Positions 49,702 to 62,785 are shown, counted from the stretch's first letter. The stretch: 64,000 nt of DNA from Myoxocephalus aenaeus (GCA_038501785.1 JBAMJR010000350.1:546001-610000), one strand, 5' to 3'. The notes: generated by a model from the sequence alone, not told the origin. Translations and numbers: made by a program.

Positions 49702-49977
49702 TGGAGGGACCGCGCTGTGACTGTATCTGCACTGACCAGAGGACTTCACTTTGTAATAGAGCACTTTGTGAATGGCTGAACAAGGAGCCGCCTTTGGAGC
49801 TACTGCTAACGTAACTGTGTACTAGCAAACGTTAAGCGTTTAATAATCTTTATAATGAAGTTGTGTGGTGGATGTACATTCAAAATGCATGGCTCATATT
49901 ACAAACATGGGTATGGGCTTTTTAATCCGGCCCGTCAAATATTGGTACAAAATTGTCCAAATTATAGTGAAGACCAC
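49702..49977 (+). other. 3' UTR and downstream flank of HERC copy A
   Basis: No canonical AATAAA is seen in the first 270 bp after the stop; AT-rich 'tttaataatctttataatga' at ~49,838 is the closest. No other feature. Confidence 0.35.
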
Positions 49978-50270
49978 TGTCACGCTTCTCCGTTAACGAC
50001 TTGAGTTTCCCGAAGCACAATGACGGCAACAGACCAGAATCAAGGTTTCTTAATGCTTATTTATTGCTCAGCGCTCTTTTAGGCTGTTTGTGTGTCCTCT
50101 GACCGCTGCGATTACCACTCACGCTCTCCATCCGTTCTCCACTGCTGCCAGGGTTTATATTGGGGAGATACACAATCAAAACATCTGTTGCAGCCGAGGT
50201 TAATTACACCTCTTCCCAGCACCATTCCCTGACCCTCTGCAGCTGAGCCTAACCACGCCTCCCTACCACA
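49978..50270 (-). mobile_element. Probable solo LTR (Ty3/gypsy-like)
   Basis: Reads TGTGGTAGGG...GCGTGACA on the minus strand (TG...CA ends), 293 bp, with a TATA box (aatataaacc) near 50,155 and AATAAATAAG near 50,055 in the right order. Flanks accac and accgc match 4/5. 'ctgcagctgagcctaaccac' also resembles 6,488-6,508, next to the gag fragment. Confidence 0.6.
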
Positions 50271-50275
50271 ACCGC

Positions 50276-51370
50276 ATTCATTTTTGCCTTTTTCCTGTAC
50301 AGTAATACCGGCGTTTCAGTTGATCCCACTCCCCAGTTCAAACACTAATAGCACTTATTAAAGTTTTTAAAGTTGTAAAATGAACTTGAAGTTTGGCTTA
50401 GATGTGTGAGCAGACGTTCAGCATGATGAACATCAACAAATCACTTCGCTGATCCCAGTTAACTGATGAACACCTCAGAGAATTGCCACAACCAAACGTT
50501 GATGCACTGGCAAAAATGGGTGACCAACAACACTGTTCCCACTGAAATTAAATACAAGTGTTCTTTACTTTTCGGTTGATGGCTTTTACTTGTAATGTAT
50601 ATTAGTTCACACAAACTCTCTCCATCCATCTGATACTGGCCTGTCGGTCGAATTTTGAAACTGAATTTTGAAACTGAGCCAAAAGGTTTGCCCACCCCTG
50701 GTATAGATAGTGTATATTTATAAACTGTATCTATTGCCGGGCAATCTTAAGTGATTTTACAAGTGTTGCATCTCAGGTACTAAAAAGTGTGATAGAGTTT
50801 GTTATTTTGGGGCCAAGTTGCACAAAAAGTATTCCATACAAAATAAATATCCACAGCAAAGTAGACTTTAACGTTAGAAACAGTTTGTTCCATGTAACGT
50901 TTTTATTGTTGGTGCATTAAAAAGGAAATGGGTTTAATTCAACTGCAGCATGTCTTGCATTATTCCAGACACTCAAACTTTGAGCACCACAGCCCACTGG
51001 TGCACATTGATAACAAAGATAGAAAAGCAACACATGTTCACCAATACACAGCGACTTGAAGCGCTGTCCTCGCTCTTATTGTTGCAATTAGTCAACTGGG
51101 TTAATATAAGTTAAAGGGAAATAATGCAACTCGTATAACAATATTTTTTTATTTATTTATAAAAAGTAAGAAATACCGTCTCTTTTATGATGGGGTGAAA
51201 ATACTGCTCAGTGGGTTATTAAGCCTACATAGCAGTATTTGTATTATTTTTGGGGAAAATACTAAAACGTGTAATTTACCATAGCCAATGTCAATTTGAA
51301 CTGAGAATTGGATATAATATAATTTATTATTGCCTTGCATTGCCAACTTTCCTTGGCCGGTCTTTTCAAA
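50276..51370. other. Intergenic, no gene seen
   Basis: AT-rich sequence without supported exons; a short hAT-like 'aaggtttgcccacccctggta' lies near 50,685-50,705. Confidence 0.4.
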
Positions 51371-51691
51371 ATGGCAGCCTCCACAACAAGCACATTTTAT
51401 GGAAAAAAGAAAGGTAAGCATTATATTCATATTTAAAATGTTTTTTGTACGTTATATTTGGATTGTTTTTAGTAAGTAAATATCTAAGGAGTAAGTGAGT
51501 GAGTTTTCAGAGCTGAGCTTATTTATTGTCATAGGAAAAACAACTAATTTATGAATGTACACTGTAGTGCAAATCAGGACTTTGTACTTGTGTTTATTTC
51601 AATTTTTTTAGTAGAGAGCTCCATAACAGAGGCAGAGAGCCTTCTTAACTGGATCATTGAGGGAGATTCAGACCTTTTTATAACATGTTAA
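51371..51691 (+). CDS. Possible two-exon micro-ORF, unrecognised
   Basis: ATG at 51,371 gives MAASTTSTFYGKKK, then a good donor (AAAG/gtaagc at 51,414). An acceptor tttttttag at 51,611 joins in frame to VESSITEAESLLNWIIEGDS and DLFITC with a stop at 51,689-51,691, about 41 residues. AATAAAG followed by a poly(A) stretch lies at 51,885-51,910. It could be a tiny gene, the first exons of a decayed transposon gene, or chance. I do not recognise it. Confidence 0.2.
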
Positions 51692-52014
51692 TTGTACTAA
51701 ATTATAGAGTGTGCTTTGTATTTCTCTTAGGTTCATGCTGTGTTGGAAGAATAAGAATTGCACATGATGGAACCCAAATAAGCCGTAGAGACTGCAGCCA
51801 CAGCAGTACTTAAGCAGTATGTTGACGATGATCTGTCCTTAACGGATCCTGTTGTACACTACAGTGCACATGTTATGAAATTGTAATAAAGTAATGCTTA
51901 AAAAAAAAATCTTTGCAATGTGTTTTTTACCACCCCAACACTTAATTTTTGCAATGGCAAAAAAAAATCTTTGCAATGTCTTTTTTACCACCCCAACACT
52001 TAATTTATTAAAAC

Positions 52015-52310
52015 ATATATATATATATATATATAAGTATATATATACTCATTCACTCGATGACCACCGGAGTTTGTCAAGCTCCACAAGGTTCTGTGCT
52101 TGTGTAACATAGTTGAATGGGTTCAGGTTAAATCCTGCTAAATGGGGAAACTCCGCCACCTGCTGTTGTAAATGTGTACCTGAGCTGAATAGTAGACTGT
52201 CACGACCCGGCTCTGACACCGTGATGAGAACGAGAGGGTGCAGGAGACAGACAGACAGACAGACATGCAGACAGACAGGCAGGCAGGCAGACAGGCAGGC
52301 AGGCTAGGGA
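52015..52310. repeat. AT and CAGA/GGCA microsatellites
   Basis: (AT)n at 52,016-52,050, and (AGAC)n/(GGCA)n at 52,240-52,305. Between them, 52,060-52,235, is unclassified sequence that resembles transposon DNA ('gtcacgacccggctctgaca'). Confidence 0.7.
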
Positions 52311-52559
52311 ACCGTCACACCTCCCTCCATAAGAGCTGGGTCCTGACGGGAATCCCAGCATAAAACATAATGCAAGTGAAACCAAAGCAGGACAACATTC
52401 TCTAAATCACAGAAATCAATATACTTTACCAAATGTCCCGTCCCCATCCAAAGAAAAATGTGTGACCTTCCAACCAGTGACCTTCTCCATGTCGCCATCC
52501 GGCTCAAAGGCTGCAACATGGATGAACAGCCGGTCTCGGTCCATCTAGGCGTCGTTAGG

Positions 52560-53180
52560 CCCATTTTAGACCTAATCTCCCCGTGATTCCGTCAGAGACA
52601 TTCCCTCTCCCCCTCTCCTCCTCCAAACTTCTGCTGGGGGACATCTTATACACTGAGCTCCTCTTTTCTATCTCCTTCTGGATAAATTCATGGCTGTCTG
52701 GAGCCGGTCCTGCCTGCAGCCTCCTGCCTCCTCTATACCTCCTGCCTCCTGCCTCCTGCTTCCTGCCTCCTACCTCCTGCCTCCTACCTCCTGCCATGGC
52801 CCTGCTGATGACCCTCCTCTCTACCTCCTTCTGCTTCATGGATCGTGGTTATCTGGATCATGGTCCATGCCTACTACTCATTATATGAATAATTTCATAT
52901 TCATGTAATGTGCTGTAACTCTGTTACGTTGTTCATTCTGGCCACATGACATCTATTGCTTCTGTCCATCCGGGGAGAGGGATCCTCCTCTGTTGCTCTC
53001 CAGAAGGTTTCTTCTTTTTTTTTCATTGTGAAAGGGTTTAAAAAAAAAATTGGGGGAGTTTTTCCTGATCCGATGTGAGGTCCTGGGACAGGGATGTTAT
53101 GTGTACAGATTGTAAAGCCCTCTGAGGAAAATTTGTAATTTTTTATTTTGGGCTATATAAAATAAACTGAATTGAATTGA
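52560..53180 (+). mobile_element. L2-type LINE 3' UTR and tail upstream of HERC copy B
   Basis: 'gggggacatcttatacactg', a (CTCCTGCCTC) reiteration, 'ctcattatatgaataatttc', 'ttcctgatccgatgtgaggt' and a final TTGAATTGAA. Equivalent to 36,100-36,662 in front of copy A. Confidence 0.8.
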
Positions 53181-53456
53181 AATATGAAATACCAATGTTT
53201 ATTTTGTCAGTATCTAAAGAGGCAGCTTGTCAGGTGAACAGAAACCCCCTTTTTCTGAATGGGGTATTTGATTATTTCCAGCTGAGCTGATCTTTTGCAT
53301 AAAGAAGGAATGGACATGAGGAGCTTTTTATTATTATTATTATTGGTGTAGCCTAAGTAATGTTGAGTATGTGAGTGTGTCATTGAACTAACCCTGAGTT
53401 GAGTATCTCAGTCGTCCAGTATTCCTGTTCACAGTGTAAATACTGTTTTCCGCTCC

Positions 53457-53472
53457 AGTTTCACTTTCGTTT
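53457..53472 (-). promoter_or_regulatory. ISRE-like element, HERC copy B
   Basis: Same AGTTTCACTTTCGTTT as copy A, 214 bp before the ATG. The base just upstream differs (ccagttt versus caagttt) while the motif itself is unchanged. Confidence 0.7.
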
Positions 53473-53529
53473 TTCTTCTCCCCTCACTAGTCAGAAGGCT
53501 CCTCCTGCCTCTGACTCACTCTGCGTGTC

Positions 53530-53540
53530 AGTTTCGTTTC
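53530..53540 (-). promoter_or_regulatory. Second ISRE/IRF-like element, HERC copy B
   Basis: AGTTTCGTTTC, conserved with copy A. Its distance from the first ISRE is 10 bp longer than in copy A because of an insertion 'actcactctg' near 53,514. Confidence 0.45.
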
Positions 53541-53685
53541 ATCATGGTCATAAGTTTTGTTTTCCTCGGCTCACAGCCACCACGCATGCGCAATGATACA
53601 ATCAGGTTTCTCAGGTTTCGATTCTGCCAGACTGAGCCGAGCCATAAAAAGCAGCTGACGGTTCTACCGGAGACATTTTTCCGAG

Positions 53686-56600
53686 ATGTTTTCATGGGGA
53701 GAGAACTGCCAGCAGGGCTTTCGGTTGAAAGATGGCTCGACTATCTCAACAGGCGACGGAGTTCACCTTTTAACCCTCGGCTCTGACGTCACACACCTGT
53801 CAGCGGGCCACGGTGGGCTCGCCTTCGTCAGAAGCAACGCCGATGCTGCCATCATCCGCACAAACGAGCGCAAAGATGGGGGGAGAGTCAGAGGAAAACA
53901 GAGTGAGCATCAGTCCTATAACTTCCTTCTCAGCTCTCGCTAACATACATGTTCTTATTATCCAGGACAAGCAGCTGCATCCCTTACTGTACACCTGCTG
54001 TGTTCTTTCAGAGTTGGTGAAGTGTAAAGAGAAGATTCAGGCCGTGGCTTGTGGTGATGATGGAGGGGTCACTCTGCTTTCTAGAGGAGGAAAAGTTCTC
54101 TGTGTGGACACAACTTGTACTTACATTCCGAAGTAAGGAGAAACTCACCTCATGATGTCCTGAATTTGCAACAAAAATGTGTGAAAGGGTGTAAATGTGT
54201 CTCACTTTTTTCTTCTTTTTTTTTTTTTTTACTTCTGTCTCTTGTCCTCTCAGGCCCCTGGAAGCTTTTTCTAACATAGCGGTGTCTCAGGTTGCTTGTG
54301 GGAGCCGGCACTCAGTGGCCCTCACCCAAGGTACAGTGAAGTCTATGTGACCTGCCACTAAAGTAGAAGCTTAGAGCCACTGGCTCGTCAGATAGTCGTG
54401 GAAACTCTTCCTGGGCTCTAAAACAGTTAATCACTGCTTTAACGTTGGTATCCTGTCATCCTGTATCCTTGGCTTGCTGTAAAACAACACCTCAGCCAGC
54501 GCTGAGACAGGATTTTATTAGTTGACTCATAGTCCATTGGTGGCTGATATCAAGGCATAGTACAAGATAATAATGATTATAATAATAACATATGTTTATA
54601 TAGCACAACAAATGATTGCATTTCTCCACAGGAGGTCAGGTGTACACATGGGGTCAGAGCTCCAGGGGCCAGCTGGGTCTGGGGAGGAGCGAGCCCGGCT
54701 CCCACTCGCCCCAACTCCTCCGCTCTCTGTCAGCGCTCCCCCTGGTCCAGGTGGCTGCTGGGGGAGAGCAGAGCTTCGCCCTCTCCGTCTCCGGAGGCGT
54801 GTTCGGCTGGGGCGGAAACGACCGCGGGCAGCTCGGGCTGGGAGACACAACAGGTATAAAAACATATATATTTAAAGCAATCATTAAATCTAATACTCAT
54901 GAAAAAAAAGTGTTATCTGTAAACCTGAATGTTATTTTTTGTCCCTAATAGACAGACCGACACCAACTCCTGTTTGTTGCCTGAACACGAAGAAAACAAT
55001 TTACATTTCCTGTGGAAAGGACCACACTGCCATTTTGACAAAGGTTAGATCAAATAAAACAAGCTGTGTAACACTCGTGTTGTAAACAGTTCTACAAATG
55101 ACACTGAAATAATAGAACGTGCTTTAAAAGATCTCTGGCAACATTATTTGACCTGCCTCACCAATGCAGCACTAACTCTGGTTCTGTCTGGTTGCTTCCT
55201 CAGAATGGGGCAGTGTTCACATTCGGCTCTGGTCAATATGGACAGCTCGGGCACAACTCATTCGCCGATGAACTACGACCTCGGCTTGTTGTGGAGCTCT
55301 GGGGGGCAACGGTCACCAAGATTGCATGTGGACGGTACGTTACGTCACCTTTTATAATGAAATTATTCTGAGGATTTCCCTTTATCAAAGATTACAAGAA
55401 ATGCTTCAAGCGGCTCCAGTGAAAATGTATACTTAAAAATGTAGCCAATCGAAGTGTATTCACACCTGTGACGACGTTAAAAAGTTGTTTGTAATATACA
55501 ACACCGACTCAGGCATCACACATTGGCGCTGACGGACTCGAACAGGGTCTACTCCTTCGGGTGTGGAGAGCAGGGGCAGCTGGGACACGGAGAGGAGAGT
55601 CATCCGTCCGTGCCGCTAGCCGTTCAACTGCCACAGGGTGATCACATTTCTGAAATACCTAAATTGATTCCATTTTTATTTCAGAGACAGAGATAACTTT
55701 TATTTCTATTATCATTCCAGACGCCAGTAATGGTCTTACAATTAGAAAAATCTACGCAGGAGGAAACTGTTCGTTTGCGACGTGCACGCCCGTTCAGGTA
55801 CGAATACATGCAACATCATAACGGTGGGAGGTGTAATAATACCTTAACCCCAAATGTATACGTGTGAAGACATTTGTACACACCAAACATGAGCTCTTTC
55901 TTGTGTCTTTCACAGGAAGCGCATGAGGAGTCCAACACTGCCGGCGTCAGCAACGTAACGCGCGATGTGATCAACAAATGGGTCTCTGAATGCGATTCAA
56001 AGTCGTGGAAAAAGATCAAACGGTAAGCAGGTGCAGTAGCAGTTATCGCAAACAGCTGGTTGGCCTGTTAAATCTATTAACACCCTATTCTCAGTGTCTT
56101 TGACTAACCACATGAAAACCTCGCAGGGAAATCCACAGGACGTTCTCCTCGGCGTCCTGCGTGAATCAAATGTTCCTCGACCAAAGGTAAGCGGCCTCCG
56201 CGCTCGCTCTCCACGTCCCTCACATCGGTTGAAATTGCATCACATTCACACTCTTGTTCTTTCACCTCCATAGCAAAGACAAACATTTCCAGACCTCGTC
56301 AAAGTACTCCGGCCTGGACTTGTCACCTGCGCGACATGCTTTCAAGAAACTGGCGAAGAAGGATATTGTTTTGGCGGAGGCAAGCGACCGGCGTTTGCAC
56401 GCTCACGTTTACTTTCTGAACCCTCTCGGTAACGCTCTGCTCAGCTGCTGCGTTTTATGCTCTGGACAGGTCGAGGCCGCTGTCCTGGACCTGCTTCCCT
56501 CTCTGGATGAGATGCCAGTGGGAGTGGAGGGGCTGAGGGTCTTCCTGCTTCTCAATGAGCTCCTGCATGTGATCCAGAGACGCGGCCTGCGGCCAACGAG

Positions 56601-59600
56601 CACAACGCTCGCCAAGGCGGTCGCCGCCGCCGTGCAGAGGCTCTGTGCCGAAAGCCTCCAGGTCTTAGGTACGATGAGAGAAAGCTGTTTGAGAGCTTGA
56701 GGCGCTTCATTTAACGTTATTTATAGGACCAGGGGACGGTGTGCTCATCAGCCCAACTATAGCAATAACTAGGGCAGAGAAATGTGCACATTTAAATGAC
56801 TGTACAACTATGGAGTCTGAATGAAGGAAGGCAGGATGCTATTGTGTAATTTAACTATACAAAACAAAAACCTCAGCCCAGCTGCATTTTTTAGTTTTAT
56901 GAGATGCTTTACATTAATTTAATTACGTTGTGTGCTTGTATGCAGTCTGGAGGGTGGCATTGTAATAATTATAGACCTTCTCAAATTATAAATTATGAAC
57001 ACAATGATATATTTAAAATAGGAACGTGGTTAGGTAAATGTGCATTCAAAATAAATGCATCATTCATTTGATTGAATTATTATTATTAGTGTTAAAATGC
57101 TGTTTAACCAAAAAAATGGCTTTTGAATGCCCCACAGAAATTGTAAGGCAGGGCATTAGTTGTAGAGACATATTAGTAAATGGATAACAAATCCTCTTGT
57201 AACTTATCTTTTAAAATTAGAGTTACTTGCGGCATTGATTAAATGCATTTTCATTCGTGGCGTCTAATAATGATCATGAACTTTTCTGCTGGCACCTGCT
57301 CAGCTGTTAAAATGCTCACTGACGTGAATGCCTTCCTCAGGGGACTGGTGGTCCTCTCTGCCGGCCTCCACCATGGTGGAGCACCTTGAGGTGTGGAAGC
57401 GGGCCGTCTCAGGGATCCTGTCCTCACAGCCTGTTCCTCGCGACTCTGGAGTCAGAAACCTGCTGCTCGTCCTCCAGTATATGTACAACGTTAGTATCCG
57501 TTATCTTTTTCAAACACACAGAAACCACCTTACTCAGCTTTTTCTTAAAAAAAATTATTTTCATCGCCGACGGAATCCCTCACTCTATACCTAAAATAAA
57601 TCTATTTTAAAGGCCAACCTCCGGATTGCAGGAGGTCAGGGGATCCCGGAAGAAACTTTTGGTCTGGAGATGAGCCCAATGTTTCTTCAAGAGGAGCTGC
57701 AGATTTGGTGTTCGACATCCAATATCAAGGTAAAAAACTGTTAATGAAATAGAAAATGTCTGTTGTCATCAAGTTTACTTTTTTTGTAAATAAATTGCTT
57801 ATCTGCTCTTTTCCGGATTTGGATTATCAGCCGCTGGTCCTTTTTAACTTCCCATTTATGGTGGATCTGAAATCGAAGAAAATGGCTTTTGACATCTACG
57901 CCTCATACACGAAGGTAACTTGAGCCTGGAACTTTGCCTGTTGGCCAACTAAACCGTACAAACAATACAACGAGGGCCGTCGGGAAATCCCCGATAAATT
58001 ACAATGTTTTATTATGCATTCTTAATGTAAAGTTTGTTTTAAAGTTAGCAAGTAGGTGTCCTATCAAGTTTCACAAACAGGTAACCTGTTTAACCGTACA
58101 ACCAGTTAAGAACATGTAGGAATGACAGGGAATCTAATAACAAGCGTCTTTCAGCTCTTTGTTTTGGTTTGACGGCCCATTGTTTTACCGGTTTGGTTCA
58201 AGTATTGACGTGTTCAGAAACACAACTTAGAGGCGACTGTTATGATACTTTATAAGGTGATAGTATGTCCTTGTTGTTTTTTACAGCTTGTTGCATCGCC
58301 ACCAAGTGGCCAAAAACAATTATGCAGCTTTGACAATAAAATGCATTACAGTACATCCAATAAAAAATGTTAAGATAGGAAGAAAAAAAATGTCATTTTG
58401 AACTGTATTATAGAGCAACCACCTGTCAAAGATGATGTGGCCTTTTGGAATAGTTCCACCGTCAGTTCAATATTTTGAACTGAAGCTGAAGCGAGCGTCA
58501 CTTTTGGAAGGCACCTTCAAACAACTGGCTGCTGCTCAGCCCAGTGACTTCAAGAAGCATCTAGTGGTAAATATTCAGTTTTGACCTGATGGTTAAAGCA
58601 CAGGCAAATCATTTTATACTTATTCTGTATCCTATGTCATTGAATCTCATACTATAATATTTGTATTCAACTCTCAGGTCTATTTTGACGAGGACCCAAA
58701 GATCATGCACGTCTACGCAAAGGACCTTTTTCACCACTTGTTCCGTGAAATGGTGTCAACTGTGTCCGGGATGTTCATGTTCAACGACTCCAAAACGCTG
58801 GCATGGTTCCCCGCCACGGTAAGACTTAAAATCCTCGTGCGGGAACCATCGAACCCATAGGCTCAGGGTTCCCTTCACTTGATGGATTTCCTGCTAATGT
58901 TGATTAGCAACAATGGAACAATATCCAATAGTTTTTGGGTTGTTTCTCAATACAGACGACAGAGGAGGACCAGACACACTTCTTCCTGCTTGGGGTTCTG
59001 TGTGGACTGGCCTTGTACAACACCAACATCATACACTTCCCCTTCCCGCTGGCTCTGTTCAAGAAGCTGCTCGGTGTCGAGCCGACGCTGGACGATTTAA
59101 AGGAATTCAGCCCGTCTGTTGGAAAGTCAGTATTCATCTCAATTTAGTAATACAGATTGTGTTGTGTTAAATTGATGCCTGGATATTGTGATTTCAGTAG
59201 GCGATTCAATATTTCTTTGCATATAACTTTTTTGTTTTCGCTTGTTTTTTTAAGGAGACTGCAGTGCATCTTGGACGGTGAAGAGGAGGACCTAGAAAAC
59301 CAGGACTTTGAGGTTGGTGTTTTGGCCGAGCAGGGCTTCCATTCACTAACAAAGCCCACGCGAATAGCAATATGGGTTTCAGATGGGGAGGGATGTGGGA
59401 ACTACGTCAAAGAGGAAGTGAACGGCTCCGCTGTGCTTCACACAGGAAATGAGCTGTGTTCAGGGCGTGTTCCTTGTTCCCGAACTAACTTTTTAAACGT
59501 CAAGTAATGTGCCTCTTTTCTCTTTCTTTCTGCAATACCACTAACCTCCACTTTCATAATTGGTTGACAGATTAACTGGGGTGGGACAGATGTTGAACTT

Positions 59601-60956
59601 GACCCCCAAAATCCAAGAAAGCCACTGACAGTTGAAAATAAGTAAGACTTTAAAACATTTCAAATCTAAGTTCCGTCTCGGAGATGATGTTCGTTGAATT
59701 TAAACATCAATCTGCCCCAACAGGAAGGAGTTTGTGGAGGCCTACGTGAGCCACGCCTTCACCGCGTCGGTGGAGGGCGTGTTCAAGGAGTTCAAGCGAG
59801 GCTTCTTCCAGGTGTGTGACCGGGCACTGGTGAAGCTGTTTCAGCCGGAGCAGCTGCGGGGCGTGCTGGTGGGCCAAGACGTCTACAACTGGGCCAAACT
59901 GAAAGAGGTGAAAAGCGCACTGTCCCAAACACGAGCGCCGCCTGTTCTAAATCTCCACATGCTTGTTCTAAACCGCGTCAAACTACTGCTTTTTTTTCAT
60001 CATTATTTCAATTAGAACACAGTGTGGGAACCTCAATTTAAAAACAGCGCCAAGCAGATGTTTTGGGAGTTTTTTTTCGACGAGCTGTCTGAAGACCAGA
60101 AGAAAGATTTCTTTTGTAAGTACTGAATCAAAACATCAAACATGTGAGCCGTTGAAACCTATGTATGGTCTTTTCACAAACAACATCACGGTTAACTGTA
60201 GTGGGGCAGGGGAAGGTCCAGCAAGGCAGCAAGGTTGAACGGTAGGGGGCGGAGTCAGTGCAGTGTGGTGACGGGCTTTATTTACACATCGTCTACGATG
60301 CCGTCGCTTTAATCGTCTACGATTCGCGTTGTCTCCGCGAATATACGGATAAAAAACAAACCAGATCTCCGGCTTTGAGGAGATTGAAGGACAGATGTTG
60401 ATAATAATATGAATGACGGCTCTGTTCCCAGCGGCCCAGTGAGTCATTATTGACAGGAACGTGTGCACCATAAATGCAATGCAGCCATTATTAACATCAT
60501 TGGTTACCTGTGCTTGAACAGTCAAGACGGTTATTTAAAAAAAAAAGTGAGTCAAGATCTAAATCTAATTTGAGATAATTATTATTGATTATCATCCATG
60601 CATTCAAGTAAATAAATAAAGGAATAGACAGCTATAGCGCCTGCAGCTAAGCAGACGATGCTGATGTGCAAAGATGGTAACAGAAAAAGGGTGACTTGAA
60701 GTTCCTCCTTTCCCTCCACGGGTGTTGTTCTGCAGTGTTCGTGACCGGATACAGGAGGGTTCCTATTCTTGGCATGGACCAGGTCCGGATGAAAGTTCAA
60801 GTCATGCAAGTCCAGAGTGGTCTGCCCCACGATCAGCACTTACCCGGGTCTCTGACGTGCCACTCCATTCTGTACCTGCCCCTCTACTCGTCCAAGGAGA
60901 TCCTGCGGGACAGGCTGACGGCGGCCCTGATAAAGGAGCGAGGGTTCTCGATGTGA
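53686..60956 (+). CDS. Small HERC-type E3 ubiquitin ligase, copy B (23 exons, ~993 aa)
   Basis: Exons: 53686-53902, 54012-54132, 54254-54330, 54632-54853, 54952-55043, 55204-55334, 55513-55637, 55721-55797, 55916-56022, 56127-56186, 56274-56379, 56470-56668, 57341-57489, 57613-57729, 57831-57914, 58414-58566, 58678-58818, 58956-59125, 59255-59312, 59571-59641, 59724-59907, 60016-60115, 60736-60956; 2,982 nt in one frame. Same architecture and all 23 exon equivalents as copy A; length changes (exons 8, 10, 15-19, 22, 23) keep the frame. RCC1-like repeats occupy ~1-350, HECT ~640-993, and catalytic Cys962 lies in GSLTCHSILYLP, 31 residues from the end. Exon 11 ends at a GC donor (GAG/gcaagc) and the 90-nt intron 11 has no in-frame stop. 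Start chosen as the ATG aligned with copy A, 35 bp after a TATA-like box. Same role and uncertainty as copy A. Confidence 0.88.
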
Positions 60957-61247
60957 CGGCTGCTGGACAGGAGTGCTGTTTCTGTGTGGGTGTGGGTGGG
61001 CCTGATTTGGGATTTTCATGTGCTACCTCAGGATTAAAAAACACATGCCGTGACACTGTCAGAGTGTACTTTAAAAGGGACGACCAAGGAGCAGCCATTC
61101 CTCCCTAGAAGCACGACGGTGTGCAGCAGCAGTGCAGAAGGCGCTTTGAGATTAGCATGCAATAATGTATCTGATGATTTAGGCTTTTTATGTTCATATC
61201 ATCAGTTTTCTCAGGAAGTCTTGATTTTTTTGCTCAGACCAATTGGG

Positions 61248-61253
61248 AATAAA
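61248..61253 (+). terminator. Poly(A) signal candidate for HERC copy B
   Basis: AATAAA about 290 bp after the stop codon, followed by a GT-containing stretch. A second candidate (aacaataaaag) lies at 61,654. Confidence 0.45.
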
Positions 61254-61259
61254 TGAAAT

Positions 61260-62585
61260 AGTGTTTTGCCACCTTACTTACTCTAATGCATTCCAATACA
61301 ACACTTACATGCCTCTTGTTTTGGCTGATGATGTGCTAAAATGTGTTATGTAAGCTGTATGGTCATTTGTGATTATGTTTAATTGCACTAGATATGTTAA
61401 CGGGGGAGTAAATGGGGTTGGAGAAAATATTATCATTACAGTAGAATAAGCAAACAGCTGTGTGTAAGTTAGTTGATTTTTTAGATCATTTTTAACCATG
61501 TAATTCCTGCCAATATGTTGTTTTGTGATTACTTTGTAAATATATTCTATTTAGTTTGTACCTCATACCATGTTATCATCATCATGGTCTAACACTCAAC
61601 AACATAAATACCTTTGTCACTTGAAAAAAACCTTGACGTTTGAGAAAATTTGAACAATAAAAGATATATATATATATTCCTTCTGTTTGTAATTTTTGGA
61701 AAAACTCCAAAGTTGCTTTTCCCCTGAGGTGCCCTGAACTTTCCTGATCTGCAGATTTGACACACGTGATACCAGTTGAATAACCTGTCCTTCGGTCTGA
61801 AAAGAGAGTTAAACCCGACAGCAGGTAGAGATTGCAACGAGAGAAAGAAAGAAAAGTACCACAAGGTGGCGCCATCATTCTGCAGGTTGGCTGGTTGGAG
61901 GAAACAAAGAGCAGCTGGGATGAGATCATCCAGCAGACTCCTGACTCAACAGTGCAGACTTTTCAATATGACAACAAGGCTTGAACTTTAAAACCTACAG
62001 ATGACGACAACATATGAAATGCAGTCATTCCAAGAATGTGATTGTCAGTGGGGGGTGCTGTGCATGTGGCTTCAGATACAATACATGGATGTGATACACA
62101 CGAAAAGAACGCATTACATTTATGCCACATGATGATGTCAGTAGTAAATCTACTATTTCAAAGAGTCCTATTTACCACGCTGTAGCTCCCTATGGAGATA
62201 GTGAAATAATGCTATGTGCATTTTCCTTAAGACATCATATCTGAAGGACAACAAAGGGTATAATTAATTATTATAATAATTTAAATATATATATAAAATA
62301 CAAATAATGTTGTTTATCTCCTCATTTCTGTTGTGAGTCCTTCTGTGTGAAGTCAAGCCATATGAATAAAGTCATTATAATGGAAGCATCTCAGGAATGT
62401 ACGTCATAATAATAATAATAATAATAATAATACATTTTATGTAGCGCTTTCCGTGGTACTCAAAGATACTTGACAAAACATGTTTAAAATCCTACACATA
62501 AGCTACACATTTTTTAAATCATCATATAAGCTATACAATAAAAACAGATAAATAAAAACAATAATCATGTTATGTTATGGCATAA
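61260..62585. other. Intergenic, no gene seen
   Basis: AT-rich with a (TAA)n run at 62,408-62,432 and 'tttatgtagcgctttccgtg' beside it, wording typical of a dispersed repeat end. No supported exon. Confidence 0.4.
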
Positions 62586-62783
62586 CTCTTTGTGCCCCCC
62601 TTCTATTTAGAAAAAAAAAAAACACTCATTAGTCAGTTATATAATTTCTTGGACTTCCTGAGCATTCATTCAGACATTTTGCTCTCCACTGCGCACGAGC
62701 ACGAGAAGCTCGCGGCCGCTGCACACTTCTGCTGCTGCTGCGCCGCGGGAGCGAGTCGGAATGTATTGACGTCAGAAGGAAAG

Positions 62784-62785
<2 letters not shown>

